This document shows, in pieces, positions 1-6,230 of a stretch of 23,411 nucleotides of DNA. The stretch is from an uncultured euryarchaeote (GTDB lineage Archaea > Thermoplasmatota > Poseidoniia > Poseidoniales > Thalassarchaeaceae): assembly GCA_937897085.1 (NCBI GenBank), contig CALCOR010000286.1, positions 1 through 23,411 of the forward strand, read 5' to 3'. The notes under the pieces are model-generated. The model saw only the letters and a program-made list of their open reading frames with translations, was not told where the DNA came from and searched no databases. The position numbers and the translations under genes are program-made. Each line of letters opens with the position of its first letter. Within the stretch, counting starts at the first letter, position 1.

Positions 1-736
1 TGAACGTGCCCTCTACGATGCTGCCACCGATGACGCCACCCTTCAGTTCCGGTGGGCGCGCCCCCGGCCGATTGATGTCGAACGAACGAGCGATGTGCAG
101 CAGACCGTTTGCACCAGCATCCCTATCCGGTGTCGCAATGGTCTGCTCGATGGCAGAGATCAAGATGTCCAGATTGACATCGTGGTGAGCGGAAACAGGA
201 ATGATTGGCGCATTCTCAGCGATGGTCCCCTTGACGAACTCCTTGATCTCGTTGTAGGACTCGACCGCCCGCTCGCGGCTGACGAGGTCGACCTTGTTCT
301 GCACGACGACGATCTTGTCGATGCCGGCAATCTCCAGCGCCATCAGGTGCTCGTTGGTCTGCGCCTGAGGACAATCCTCGTTCGCGGCGATCAGCAGCAG
401 CGCACCATCCATGATGCTGGCACCGGTGATCATCACCGCCATCAGCGTCTCGTGACCGGGAGCATCGACAAATGAGATGACACGCTGCAACTCCTTGTCC
501 ACGTCCTCCTTGCCCTTGGGGTGCTTCCCAGTGGCGTAGTACGCTCCCTTCTTCGTCTTGTAGAAGGCGGTGTCGGCGTAACCGAGCTTGATCGATATGC
601 CCCGCTTGCGCTCTTCGGAGTGTGTGTCAGTCCAGGTGCCCGAGAGGGCTTGGGTGAGGGTGGTCTTCCCGTGGTCGACGTGACCTACCAGTCCGATGTT
701 CACCTCAGGTTGAGCTGGAAGTTCTTTCTCTGCCAG
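1..736 (-). CDS. eif2g: Translation initiation factor aIF2 subunit gamma, partial (C-terminus beyond window)
   Basis: This is the GTPase core of the aIF2 heterotrimer that brings initiator Met-tRNA to the small ribosomal subunit. About 245 residues are visible; the gene runs off at base 1. Seen directly: P-loop GHVDHGKT near residue 18, switch II DAPGHE, NKVD, and the domain II opening [13 protein letters not shown] at the window edge. The region between switch I and DAPGHE, where many archaeal aIF2 gammas carry a CxxC...CxxC zinc knuckle, has no cysteine here and is lysine-rich instead. Start choice: the frame is closed by a TGA at 742-740. The first usable start after it is CTG at 736-734, giving [18 protein letters not shown], with a G-rich site (749-744) seven bases upstream. 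The only other candidate, GTG at 703-701, would begin almost at the first beta strand and has no ribosome-binding site. It lies 20 bases after eS6 and is probably cotranscribed with it. The identity is certain; the start is less so. Confidence 0.95.
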   Translation of the reverse strand, partial: MAEKELPAQPEVNIGLVGHVDHGKTTLTQALSGTWTDTHSEERKRGISIKLGYADTAFYKTKKGAYYATGKHPKGKEDVDKELQRVISFVDAPGHETLMAVMITGASIMDGALLLIAANEDCPQAQTNEHLMALEIAGIDKIVVVQNKVDLVSRERAVESYNEIKEFVKGTIAENAPIIPVSAHHDVNLDILISAIEQTIATPDRDAGANGLLHIARSFDINRPGARPPELKGGVIGGSIVEGTF

Positions 737-743
737 TTCTCAT

Positions 744-749
744 CCCCCC
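744..749 (-). promoter_or_regulatory. Ribosome-binding site deciding a CTG start for aIF2 gamma
   Basis: A run of six G on the minus strand lies seven bases before CTG at 736-734. The spacing matches the strong GGAGG-type sites before other genes in this window. The ATG overlapping the end of the G run (743-741) is in another frame and sits too close to the site to use it. Confidence 0.5.
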
Positions 750-756
750 TGCCGAT

Positions 757-1260
757 TCACTCCTCTTCCCCAGAGGGCTCCTCGACAGTTGCGGCCTCCT
801 CGACGAGACCGAAGATTACTCCGAGTGACTTCTTGCCACTCTCGACTACCTTCAGGTTGAGTTGAACAGTGTCCTGGGTGATGGTGTTCCCGCGGAAGTT
901 GCGCCGCTTACGCAGCCCAGTGTAGGTCCAGCGGTAGCGCTTACCCTTCTTGTGAATGAGTCTGTGTCCCTTGAACCCCACACCGGGTGAGACGAGCACG
1001 CCCTTGCGCATGCCCCCCTCCACGTCCCGCCTCATGGGGGTGCCCGTACGGTCTGATCCGCCGGTGATCTGCAGTTGGAAACCGAGCAGCGACTGGTCGC
1101 CCTCGCCGACGAACTGGCCATCGACCATGTCCCCGATGCGCTTTCCGAGGAAGTGGTTGTAGTTGGCGCCCTTGACCTCGACGGCGTACGACCTGCCGTT
1201 GCTGGCAGGGTCGGTGTCGTTGACGACCGCCTTGAACACCGCTTCCTGTTTCTTCGCCAT
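757..1260 (-). CDS. rps6e: 30S ribosomal protein eS6
   Basis: This is a small-subunit ribosomal protein of 167 residues. Family signatures are clear: YAVEVKG and GKRIGDMVDG in the N-terminal half, QITGGSDRTGTPMRRDV in the middle, then MRKGVLVSPGVGF, GLRKRRNFRGNTI and VQLNLKVVESGKKSL. Archaeal eS6 is usually about 125 residues. This one has a few extra N-terminal residues and a C-terminal tail of about 20 residues ending in acidic EEPSGEEE. The ATG at 1260 is preceded by GAGTGATG, and a TATA-like element sits about 35 bases upstream, so the gene probably opens a transcription unit that continues into aIF2 gamma. The pairing of eS6 with aIF2 gamma is common in Euryarchaeota. Confidence 0.96.
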   Translation of the reverse strand: MAKKQEAVFKAVVNDTDPASNGRSYAVEVKGANYNHFLGKRIGDMVDGQFVGEGDQSLLGFQLQITGGSDRTGTPMRRDVEGGMRKGVLVSPGVGFKGHRLIHKKGKRYRWTYTGLRKRRNFRGNTITQDTVQLNLKVVESGKKSLGVIFGLVEEAATVEEPSGEEE

Positions 1261-1291
1261 TACATCACTCAGCGTCCCGCCGACAAGCGGC

Positions 1292-1302
1292 CCCTATATG
1301 TG
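1292..1302 (-). promoter_or_regulatory. TATA-box candidate for the eS6-aIF2 gamma unit
   Basis: On the minus strand the sequence reads CCACATATAGGGG. CATATAG lies about 34 bases before the eS6 ATG, which would give a leader of about 10 bases ending in the GAGTGATG ribosome-binding site. It lies downstream of the cdc6 stop, so eS6 need not depend on cdc6 transcription. This rests on motif and distance only. Confidence 0.45.
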
Positions 1303-1311
1303 GATTCCCAC

Positions 1312-1326
1312 CGGTCCGTAGGACCG
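1312..1326 (-). terminator. Short hairpin between cdc6 and eS6
   Basis: CGGTCC-GTA-GGACCG is a perfect 6-bp stem with a three-base loop, 22 bases after the cdc6 stop. No T-run follows on the minus strand, so it is a weak terminator candidate. It marks the boundary between the cdc6 cluster and the eS6 promoter. Confidence 0.3.
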
Positions 1327-1347
1327 AGTCCAACGAGTCCATCCGTG

Positions 1348-2541
1348 TCAAAGCCGGGCTTTGCGCACAGAGCGCTCGATTGCGCCCTCGACCCGCTTCT
1401 CGAGCGTGCCTGGAAGGGCGGCAGGCATTGACAGATGCTGGGTGCGGCCGCGGCCAGTGGTTCGGTTGGCTGTGCGCGACTCGATCAACTGCTGCTGCTC
1501 CAGCGTCTTGAGATGCTTCCAGAAGGTGGTGTGGCTGCGCGGTTCGACCTCGTACTCCTCGCACACGACGTGGTAGAGCTTCTCGGCGTCGCCGGTTGTC
1601 ACCTCGTCCTCCTTGCGCAGGCGACGACAGAGCGACAGCAGGGAGAGTTGTGCGTGCAGGGTGAGATTTTCGACCACGTTCGGCTCTACCGTCTGTCCCA
1701 CCTCGCGGGCGACGATGCGCACGTCATCGGGAATTATCTCGCCGCGGCCGGCCCGCTCCGCCTTCTTTGCTGAGTCCTCGAGCAGTTCGATGGCGAGCCG
1801 AGCGTCCCCGGTCTCGGACGCCCGCTGGCCGATGGTGCGCAGTACGCCGTCAGGAACGGTGCCCTCGATGCAGGCCGCCTCAGCACGCTGGCGGGCGATG
1901 GCTTCGAGTTGTTCAGAGTCGTAGACTTCGAGGTGGACGTGGTTGCTCGTGCCGAAGCGAGAGATGATCGCTGGCTCCAGCAGATCGAGCACCTGCGTCT
2001 GGCTGATGATGATCAGTGAGAGCGTTCCGGATTGCTCGAGCCCTTCGTCGATGCGCAGCAACTGGTAGAGCAGGTCGCCCTTGTCGCTGCGCAGCAGGTG
2101 GTCGACCTCGTCGAGCACCAGCAGCAGGTGCTCCTTGTTGCCGTGCAGCTGGCGGCGCAGTGACTGCATGATCTCCCCGCTGCCGAGTCCACGCTCGGGA
2201 TGACCGCTGTCCAGCGCGGTGATCAGGCGCTGCAGCACCTGTGTCTTCGACGGGTGGTTGCGGCAGTTGACATGCACCGGCCTGATATCACGCGTCCCTG
2301 CAAAGTGCCGCTGCAGGTCCTTGGAGAAGCAATGCGACAGCACGGTCTTGCCGCTGCCGACCTGTCCGGTGATGACCGCACGACAGGAGACCCGCCCATC
2401 CTCGATGCCGGAGAATCTCTCGCCCAGCTTGGTCAGTTCGGCATCCCTGCCAACCAACTCGTCAGGGATGTGGTCGAAGGTGAGCGGCGCGTGGTCGCGG
2501 ATGATGCTGCCCGCTCCGATGCGATTGAGATATCCTGCCAT
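1348..2541 (-). CDS. cdc6: Orc1/Cdc6 family replication initiator
   Basis: This is an AAA+ ATPase that binds origin DNA and helps load the MCM helicase. The product is 397 residues, a normal length. Visible parts: ELVGRD (N-terminal box), Walker A GQVGSGKT near residue 60, Walker B LLLVLDEVDHLL near 150, sensor 1 region LSLIIISQTQ, sensor 2 region GDARLAIELLEDS, and a C-terminal winged-helix domain over roughly the last 100 residues (LSLLSLCRRL, TTFWKHLKTLEQQQLIES). Start choice: ATG at 2541 has AGAGGAGG eight bases upstream; GTG at 2544 is an adjacent alternative. Catalytic motifs are intact, unlike the ATPase-like protein at the head of this cluster. The preceding gene (DUF357) ends 137 bases upstream, so this gene may have its own promoter or be the last gene of the cluster. 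Confidence 0.95.
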   Translation of the reverse strand: MAGYLNRIGAGSIIRDHAPLTFDHIPDELVGRDAELTKLGERFSGIEDGRVSCRAVITGQVGSGKTVLSHCFSKDLQRHFAGTRDIRPVHVNCRNHPSKTQVLQRLITALDSGHPERGLGSGEIMQSLRRQLHGNKEHLLLVLDEVDHLLRSDKGDLLYQLLRIDEGLEQSGTLSLIIISQTQVLDLLEPAIISRFGTSNHVHLEVYDSEQLEAIARQRAEAACIEGTVPDGVLRTIGQRASETGDARLAIELLEDSAKKAERAGRGEIIPDDVRIVAREVGQTVEPNVVENLTLHAQLSLLSLCRRLRKEDEVTTGDAEKLYHVVCEEYEVEPRSHTTFWKHLKTLEQQQLIESRTANRTTGRGRTQHLSMPAALPGTLEKRVEGAIERSVRKARL

Positions 2542-2678
2542 CACTTCAGCCTCCTCTGTGACACCTTCGCCGTCGCCCGCGGTCCGTGAACCGTTCCCCT
2601 CCTCACTCCGCCGTTCTTAGAGATTCGGAATGCCAACGTGCGCGCGCCGCCATAGAGGTGTGTCCGCGTGTGAGGGAG

Positions 2679-2996
2679 TCAAGGAGGGAGTGTGAACAGT
2701 TGGTCGTCACCGTGACCGTCCAAGAATCCGATCCTGACCGCCGCATCGAGCCAGGCGTGGGCGTAGTTGATCGCGCCGAAGGCGCGCACCAGGTCCCCTG
2801 ACTCCATGAAATGCCGGGCGTCGGAGGAGTAATCGTCGACCATGCGCAGCATGTCAGCCAACTTCGCAGCATCATCGCTCCCGTCTTCGGTGAGGGAGGT
2901 GGCTTTTGCCCGAGCCTGTGCGGTCAGGTCGAGATACCGCGTCACCAGTTCCTCTGTGACCTCGCCCCGGGATGCGGTTCCGTCTCCGTCAACCAT
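2679..2996 (-). CDS. DUF357 family protein
   Basis: This small protein (105 residues) is probably an all-helical cytosolic protein of unknown function. The recognisable core is in the second half: Y..DA.HFMESGDLVRAFGAINYAHAWLDAAVRIG, which matches the archaeal DUF357 pattern (GD.vRAF.AI.YA..WLDA..R.G). The N-terminal part is a predicted helix with charged residues. Start choice: ATG at 2996 has GGGTGAG five bases upstream. The GTG at 3005 overlaps the stop of the propeller gene (GTGA) and would add three residues. Either way the two genes are translationally coupled and belong to one operon. DUF357 occurs widely in Euryarchaeota; no biochemical role is known to me. Confidence 0.8.
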   Translation of the reverse strand: MVDGDGTASRGEVTEELVTRYLDLTAQARAKATSLTEDGSDDAAKLADMLRMVDDYSSDARHFMESGDLVRAFGAINYAHAWLDAAVRIGFLDGHGDDQLFTLPP

Positions 2997-3001
2997 GCTG
3001 C

Positions 3002-4039
3002 TCACCCGCCTGCGGAGGCCTGTTCCTGCTGTCCGAGCAATCTCCTGACATCCTCGGTTCGTCCAAGCGCCTGATAGAGTTCGATGGCATTCGTGAGCAT
3101 GCCTTCATCCTCTGCGGCAAGCGCCGCCTCGAACATCACCTGACGCTGCTCCCAGTCGATGCGGCGGCGCTCGCTGACCACCAGCCGCTTGAGGATCTCG
3201 CTGCGCCGACTGGCGAGTTGTGGCGACTCCCACCAGCGCACTAGACCATCGCGGGTGGCTGTGCACATCACGTCAGCACCATTGGAGGAGAGCAGGTGAC
3301 CGGCGGGCATCTCCGCCCCAGAAGTGGGCGGTACCTGTTCCAGAGTCTCGGAGAGCGTGAGCACCCACCACCCATCACCACAGCGGTCAGCGGCCAGCGG
3401 GTCCGCAGCCAATTCCCGCAACTGCTCCAGAGAATCCCATCCAAACGGGTTCGGAGTCCCTTCGTAGAGACTGCCCTCAGGAGACTGCACCAGCAACCTT
3501 CCACCGGACAGACGACTCACCCAGGCCCAACGCCGTCCCTCTATGACTCGCTGGCCATCATCTCCTGACAGGCGCAGGCAGCGCAGGTAGCCGTCGACGT
3601 CATGCGCCAGCAGATGTTCGCGATCGAGCCAGCCCACCAGATAGCGGATCCTTCCCGGCCTCAGCCTCCTGATTCCTCTGCCGTTGCGGTCGAACAGGTG
3701 CATGTGGTCACCGCGGTCCTGCAGCACCCAGCCGCCCCCCGGACGGGCGATGACCGAGCGAAAGCCCCCGGAGACGCTCCTCCCTTCACCGAGAGGCTCG
3801 CCGGTGGCGATGTCCAGCAGATGGAATCCCGGGCCAGCCAGCACAGCAACGGTATGGAGGTCGATCTCCAGATGATAGACATCGAATGCGATCTCCCTGC
3901 GCCAGACGAACTCACCCTCGACATCGAGCATGCGGATGATTCCGCCCGCAGCGACGATCATTCCGGCTGCATCGGCGGCGATCGCGCACACCTTTCCCTC
4001 CAGCTGGTGGCTCCAGCCGACACGCCAGTCCTGTTGCAC
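3002..4039 (-). CDS. Beta-propeller protein with C-terminal helical tail, function unknown
   Basis: The product is about 345 residues. The first ~270 are short beta-rich repeats typical of WD40/PQQ-like propellers: GMIVAAGGIIRMLDVEGEFVW, FHLLDIATGEPLG, GWVLQDRGDHMHLFDRNG, LLAHDVDGYLRCL, RLLVQSPEGSLYEG and MCTATRDGLVRWWES. The last ~65 residues are helical and charged and contain a TPR-like unit (AIELYQALGRTEDVRRLL). No signal peptide or membrane segment is seen, so it is probably a cytosolic scaffold. Start choice: GGAGG sits one base before an ATG at 4045 but seven before the in-frame GTG at 4039, which favours the GTG. It lies 31 bases after the AAA+-like gene and overlaps the DUF357 gene, indicating one operon. 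It could act as an adaptor for its neighbours, but that is inference. Confidence 0.75.
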   Translation of the reverse strand: MQQDWRVGWSHQLEGKVCAIAADAAGMIVAAGGIIRMLDVEGEFVWRREIAFDVYHLEIDLHTVAVLAGPGFHLLDIATGEPLGEGRSVSGGFRSVIARPGGGWVLQDRGDHMHLFDRNGRGIRRLRPGRIRYLVGWLDREHLLAHDVDGYLRCLRLSGDDGQRVIEGRRWAWVSRLSGGRLLVQSPEGSLYEGTPNPFGWDSLEQLRELAADPLAADRCGDGWWVLTLSETLEQVPPTSGAEMPAGHLLSSNGADVMCTATRDGLVRWWESPQLASRRSEILKRLVVSERRRIDWEQRQVMFEAALAAEDEGMLTNAIELYQALGRTEDVRRLLGQQEQASAGG

Positions 4040-4070
4040 CGTCATTCCTCCAGAATCAGACCTGCCGTCC

Positions 4071-5900
4071 TCATTCCTCCTTGCCGAGGCGATAGAGATA
4101 GTCGCGGGCCTGTTCGCTGATGCGGTAGAGCCTGCTCCTGCCCTGTTTGCGCACCGTCAGCACCCCCGCTCTGAGCATGCCGTTGAACAGTTGCGACAAC
4201 CGTGGTCTTCCCACGTCAAGTCCCCGCTGCAGCACCTCATCTGAAGGTGATACCTCTCGTTCGAGGGCCTCCTCAAGGATGCGCACCTGGGAATCTCCCA
4301 ATGTGCTGAGGAAATCGATGTCGAGTGTTGGAGCAGCTGCGACCGCCGGCTCGGGCGGGCGTATGGCGTGCAGTGCTTCGCGCATGACTGTCGGTTCTGG
4401 TTCAGGTGGTCGCGAATCGCCCTCGTAGGCAATCTCGGGAACTAGGGGCTCGCTCCCCGCATCCATCCACAGGGCCGCTTCCGGAGTCATGACGTCCGGT
4501 TCACGGTCAAGGTCGGTTGTAGGTCCGTCTTCCGACAGGCGTGCCGGGAGCGGGCCTTCCTCCTCCTCGTACGCCTCTGGTGGAATCTCAGGTTCAGACG
4601 CGGGTTCTGGGTAGAGCGGCTCTCCAGCGATCTCGACCGGCGCGATCGGGCTGTCGTCCAACTGCTGACCGATGTTCGCCTCCTTGTTGCGGCTGAGCAG
4701 CCCGCCGAAGCCGCCCACGGTTGGTGGAGGGGCTGTACCTGGCGCCATCTCGAGCATCTCGGCGCCGTCGTCGGGCGAAGAGAAGTCTTCCTCATCGGGG
4801 AGCGGTGTGAACTCCTCGGGTTCTGGCAGGGGCTCGAACTCCTCCTCTACGGGTTCCTCATCCGAGAACACCTGTTTGAGACTGAGTTCGGGCAGACTCG
4901 TATCCGGCTCCCAGCCATCATCATCGTCTTCTGCCTCGTCGTAGCCCACTTCGGGCACGTCGTCGGCGAAATCGTCGTCCTCCTCCTCATCCTGACTATC
5001 CCAGGTGTCCTGCGCACCCTGATCCTTGATCACAATCTGCGACTCGACTATCGGTTTCGCCTCGCTGGCGACCCGCTGGAAACTCTCATCCTCGATTTCG
5101 GTGGGCTTTCGCACCTCCAGGCTGAGTTCCAGTTCGATGCGCCGCATACTCGTCATGCGCACGCCACGCGAGTGGTCCACCAGGTCACGCAGATGGCGCA
5201 AGACCCGGCTCGCGTGGCCGCCGGTCACATCGAGCAGATTGTCGATGACATGCTCCGGAGGAGCCCAGCGCTCCCTGGCCGACAGAGCCACCCGGCGCTG
5301 AATCAGATCCTTCACTTCGGAGCGCTCCAGCGGCTCGAGGGAATCGGTGACATCTACCTCCTGCATCAGGTCCTCCGGGAAGGCGCTCAACTGCCCGGGA
5401 GTGACGGTGACCAGCACGAGCGCACGGAGGCGTCTGAGAACGGGCATCAGGTCGGACATGGCGGAGGCCAGATCGGCACCCGATACGTTGGGGAAATCGA
5501 AGGTGATCATCGCCATGTGCCCGGTGCGTGATTGCAACTCGGTGACCAGCCCCTCAACAAGTGCTCCGCGGACCGGTGGAACGTCGAAAACATCGAGCAG
5601 GCTGCAGTACATCTCCTCTAGGAATCTGGTGGCTACATCGCCGCTCGGCCAGAAGGGAGGGGAGTAGTATTGCTCGGTGGACGAAGACAACGTCTGTGCC
5701 AGTGAAGTGCGCCCGCTGCCGCGCTCGCCTGCAAGGCAGATCACCCGGGGTGAAGGGAACCTCAGATAGTGTGACAGGGTGCCCAACAGATCCTTCCTCC
5801 CAACAAGCAGTTTCATCTGGCCCCGCTCCAAAGGTCGGGTGTCGAATGGGTTGGATCTCATCTGTGGGAAATTGAGCCTTCTGCCGCCTTGTGTCTGCAT
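4071..5900 (-). CDS. Degenerate AAA+/Orc-like ATPase with long acidic linker and C-terminal winged helix
   Basis: The product is 609 residues in three parts. Residues 17-250 resemble an AAA+ fold of the Orc/Cdc6-like type: NPFDTRPL, VGRKDLLG, a P-loop-like GERGSGRT (58-65), a strand MITFDFPN (131-138), a sensor-1-like strand LVLVTVTPGQ, a lid with SLEPLERSEVKDLIQRRV, and GGHASRVLRHLRDL. The Walker A lysine is arginine (R64) and the Walker B acidic pair is not intact, so ATP hydrolysis is doubtful. Residues ~270-520 are disordered, very acidic and proline-rich. Residues ~535-609 form a winged helix (SPSDEVLQRGLDVGRPRLSQLFNGMLRAGVL). ATG at 5900 has GGAG only two bases upstream, so the transcript may be leaderless; ATG at 5861 is another option. 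It heads the cluster with the propeller, DUF357 and cdc6. It is a probable DNA-binding regulator or replication-linked protein. Confidence 0.75.
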   Translation of the reverse strand: MQTQGGRRLNFPQMRSNPFDTRPLERGQMKLLVGRKDLLGTLSHYLRFPSPRVICLAGERGSGRTSLAQTLSSSTEQYYSPPFWPSGDVATRFLEEMYCSLLDVFDVPPVRGALVEGLVTELQSRTGHMAMITFDFPNVSGADLASAMSDLMPVLRRLRALVLVTVTPGQLSAFPEDLMQEVDVTDSLEPLERSEVKDLIQRRVALSARERWAPPEHVIDNLLDVTGGHASRVLRHLRDLVDHSRGVRMTSMRRIELELSLEVRKPTEIEDESFQRVASEAKPIVESQIVIKDQGAQDTWDSQDEEEDDDFADDVPEVGYDEAEDDDDGWEPDTSLPELSLKQVFSDEEPVEEEFEPLPEPEEFTPLPDEEDFSSPDDGAEMLEMAPGTAPPPTVGGFGGLLSRNKEANIGQQLDDSPIAPVEIAGEPLYPEPASEPEIPPEAYEEEEGPLPARLSEDGPTTDLDREPDVMTPEAALWMDAGSEPLVPEIAYEGDSRPPEPEPTVMREALHAIRPPEPAVAAAPTLDIDFLSTLGDSQVRILEEALEREVSPSDEVLQRGLDVGRPRLSQLFNGMLRAGVLTVRKQGRSRLYRISEQARDYLYRLGKEE

Positions 5901-5935
5901 ATCTCCGGCAACTCACGAGTCGCTTAACATGTTTA

Positions 5936-6024
5936 CGCGTGTTTCGTCGAATTCGGGACGCGTTCGCATACGTTGAACGAAGCGCCAAAGCCCGGATACA
6001 CCTATTTTCTGAAACAAACACGCG
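5936..6024. repeat. Inverted 9-bp repeat, arms 72 bases apart
   Basis: CGCGTGTTT at 5936-5944 is repeated in inverse orientation as AAACACGCG at 6016-6024. The right copy sits in TTTCTGAAACAAACACGCG, where TGAAACAAA resembles the GGAAACAAA core of euryarchaeal origin recognition boxes. The likeness is partial. Confidence 0.5.
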
Positions 6025-6038
6025 CGATTATCTATACA

Positions 6039-6052
6039 ATTAACGCGTTAAT
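6039..6052. repeat. 14-bp perfect palindrome
   Basis: ATTAACGCGTTAAT is its own reverse complement over all 14 bases. It carries two TTAACG half-sites that share the central CG. It is a typical size for a dimeric DNA-binding protein and sits in the most AT-rich part of the divergent region. Confidence 0.8.
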
Positions 6053-6075
6053 AACACATGACCTGATTCGTTACA

Positions 6076-6101
6076 CCCGTTAACCACTCCCGATTAACGG
6101 G
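6076..6101. repeat. 8-bp inverted repeat with TTAACG half-sites
   Basis: CCCGTTAA (6076-6083) and TTAACGGG (6094-6101) are separated by 10 bases. Half-site cores are about 16 bases apart centre to centre. A further ATTAACGC follows at 6104-6111. The shared TTAACG core links this repeat to the palindrome at 6039. Confidence 0.75.
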
Positions 6102-6230
6102 ATATTAACGCATATTGACTTGGATATTCCCAGGCATCCTGCGAGTTCTCAATCACCTGTCACGGTGTGATTTCGTCCGCCAAGAATGATTTAGGGGGCG
6201 GGTAGGCTGGCCTCGTCGCGAGGGGTGGAC

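Larger units (their letters stand above)
5901..6230. promoter_or_regulatory. Divergent non-coding region, palindrome-rich and locally AT-rich; possible origin or operator array
   Basis: These 330 bases separate the minus-strand AAA+-like gene from HMG-CoA reductase. No open frame with a recognisable product was found. The section 6027-6120 is clearly richer in A and T than its surroundings. TTAACG or its complement occurs at 6041, 6045, 6078, 6094 and 6105, with looser forms at 5924 (TTAACA) and 5932 (TTTACG). A pair of inverted GAAAC(AAA)CACGCG-like elements lies at 5936-5946 and 6011-6024. Near HMG-CoA reductase, AATCAC (6151-6156) and GTGATT (6167-6172) form a dyad. Candidate TATA elements are TTAAGC on the minus strand near 5921-5926 and GATTTAG on the plus strand near 6188-6194; both are weak. 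Confidence 0.55.

Noticed and set aside
5901..6230. Claim that this is a proven replication origin
   Set aside because: The repeats do not match a canonical origin recognition box along their full length, and genes on both sides do not show a global switch of strand. It is kept only as a hypothesis.
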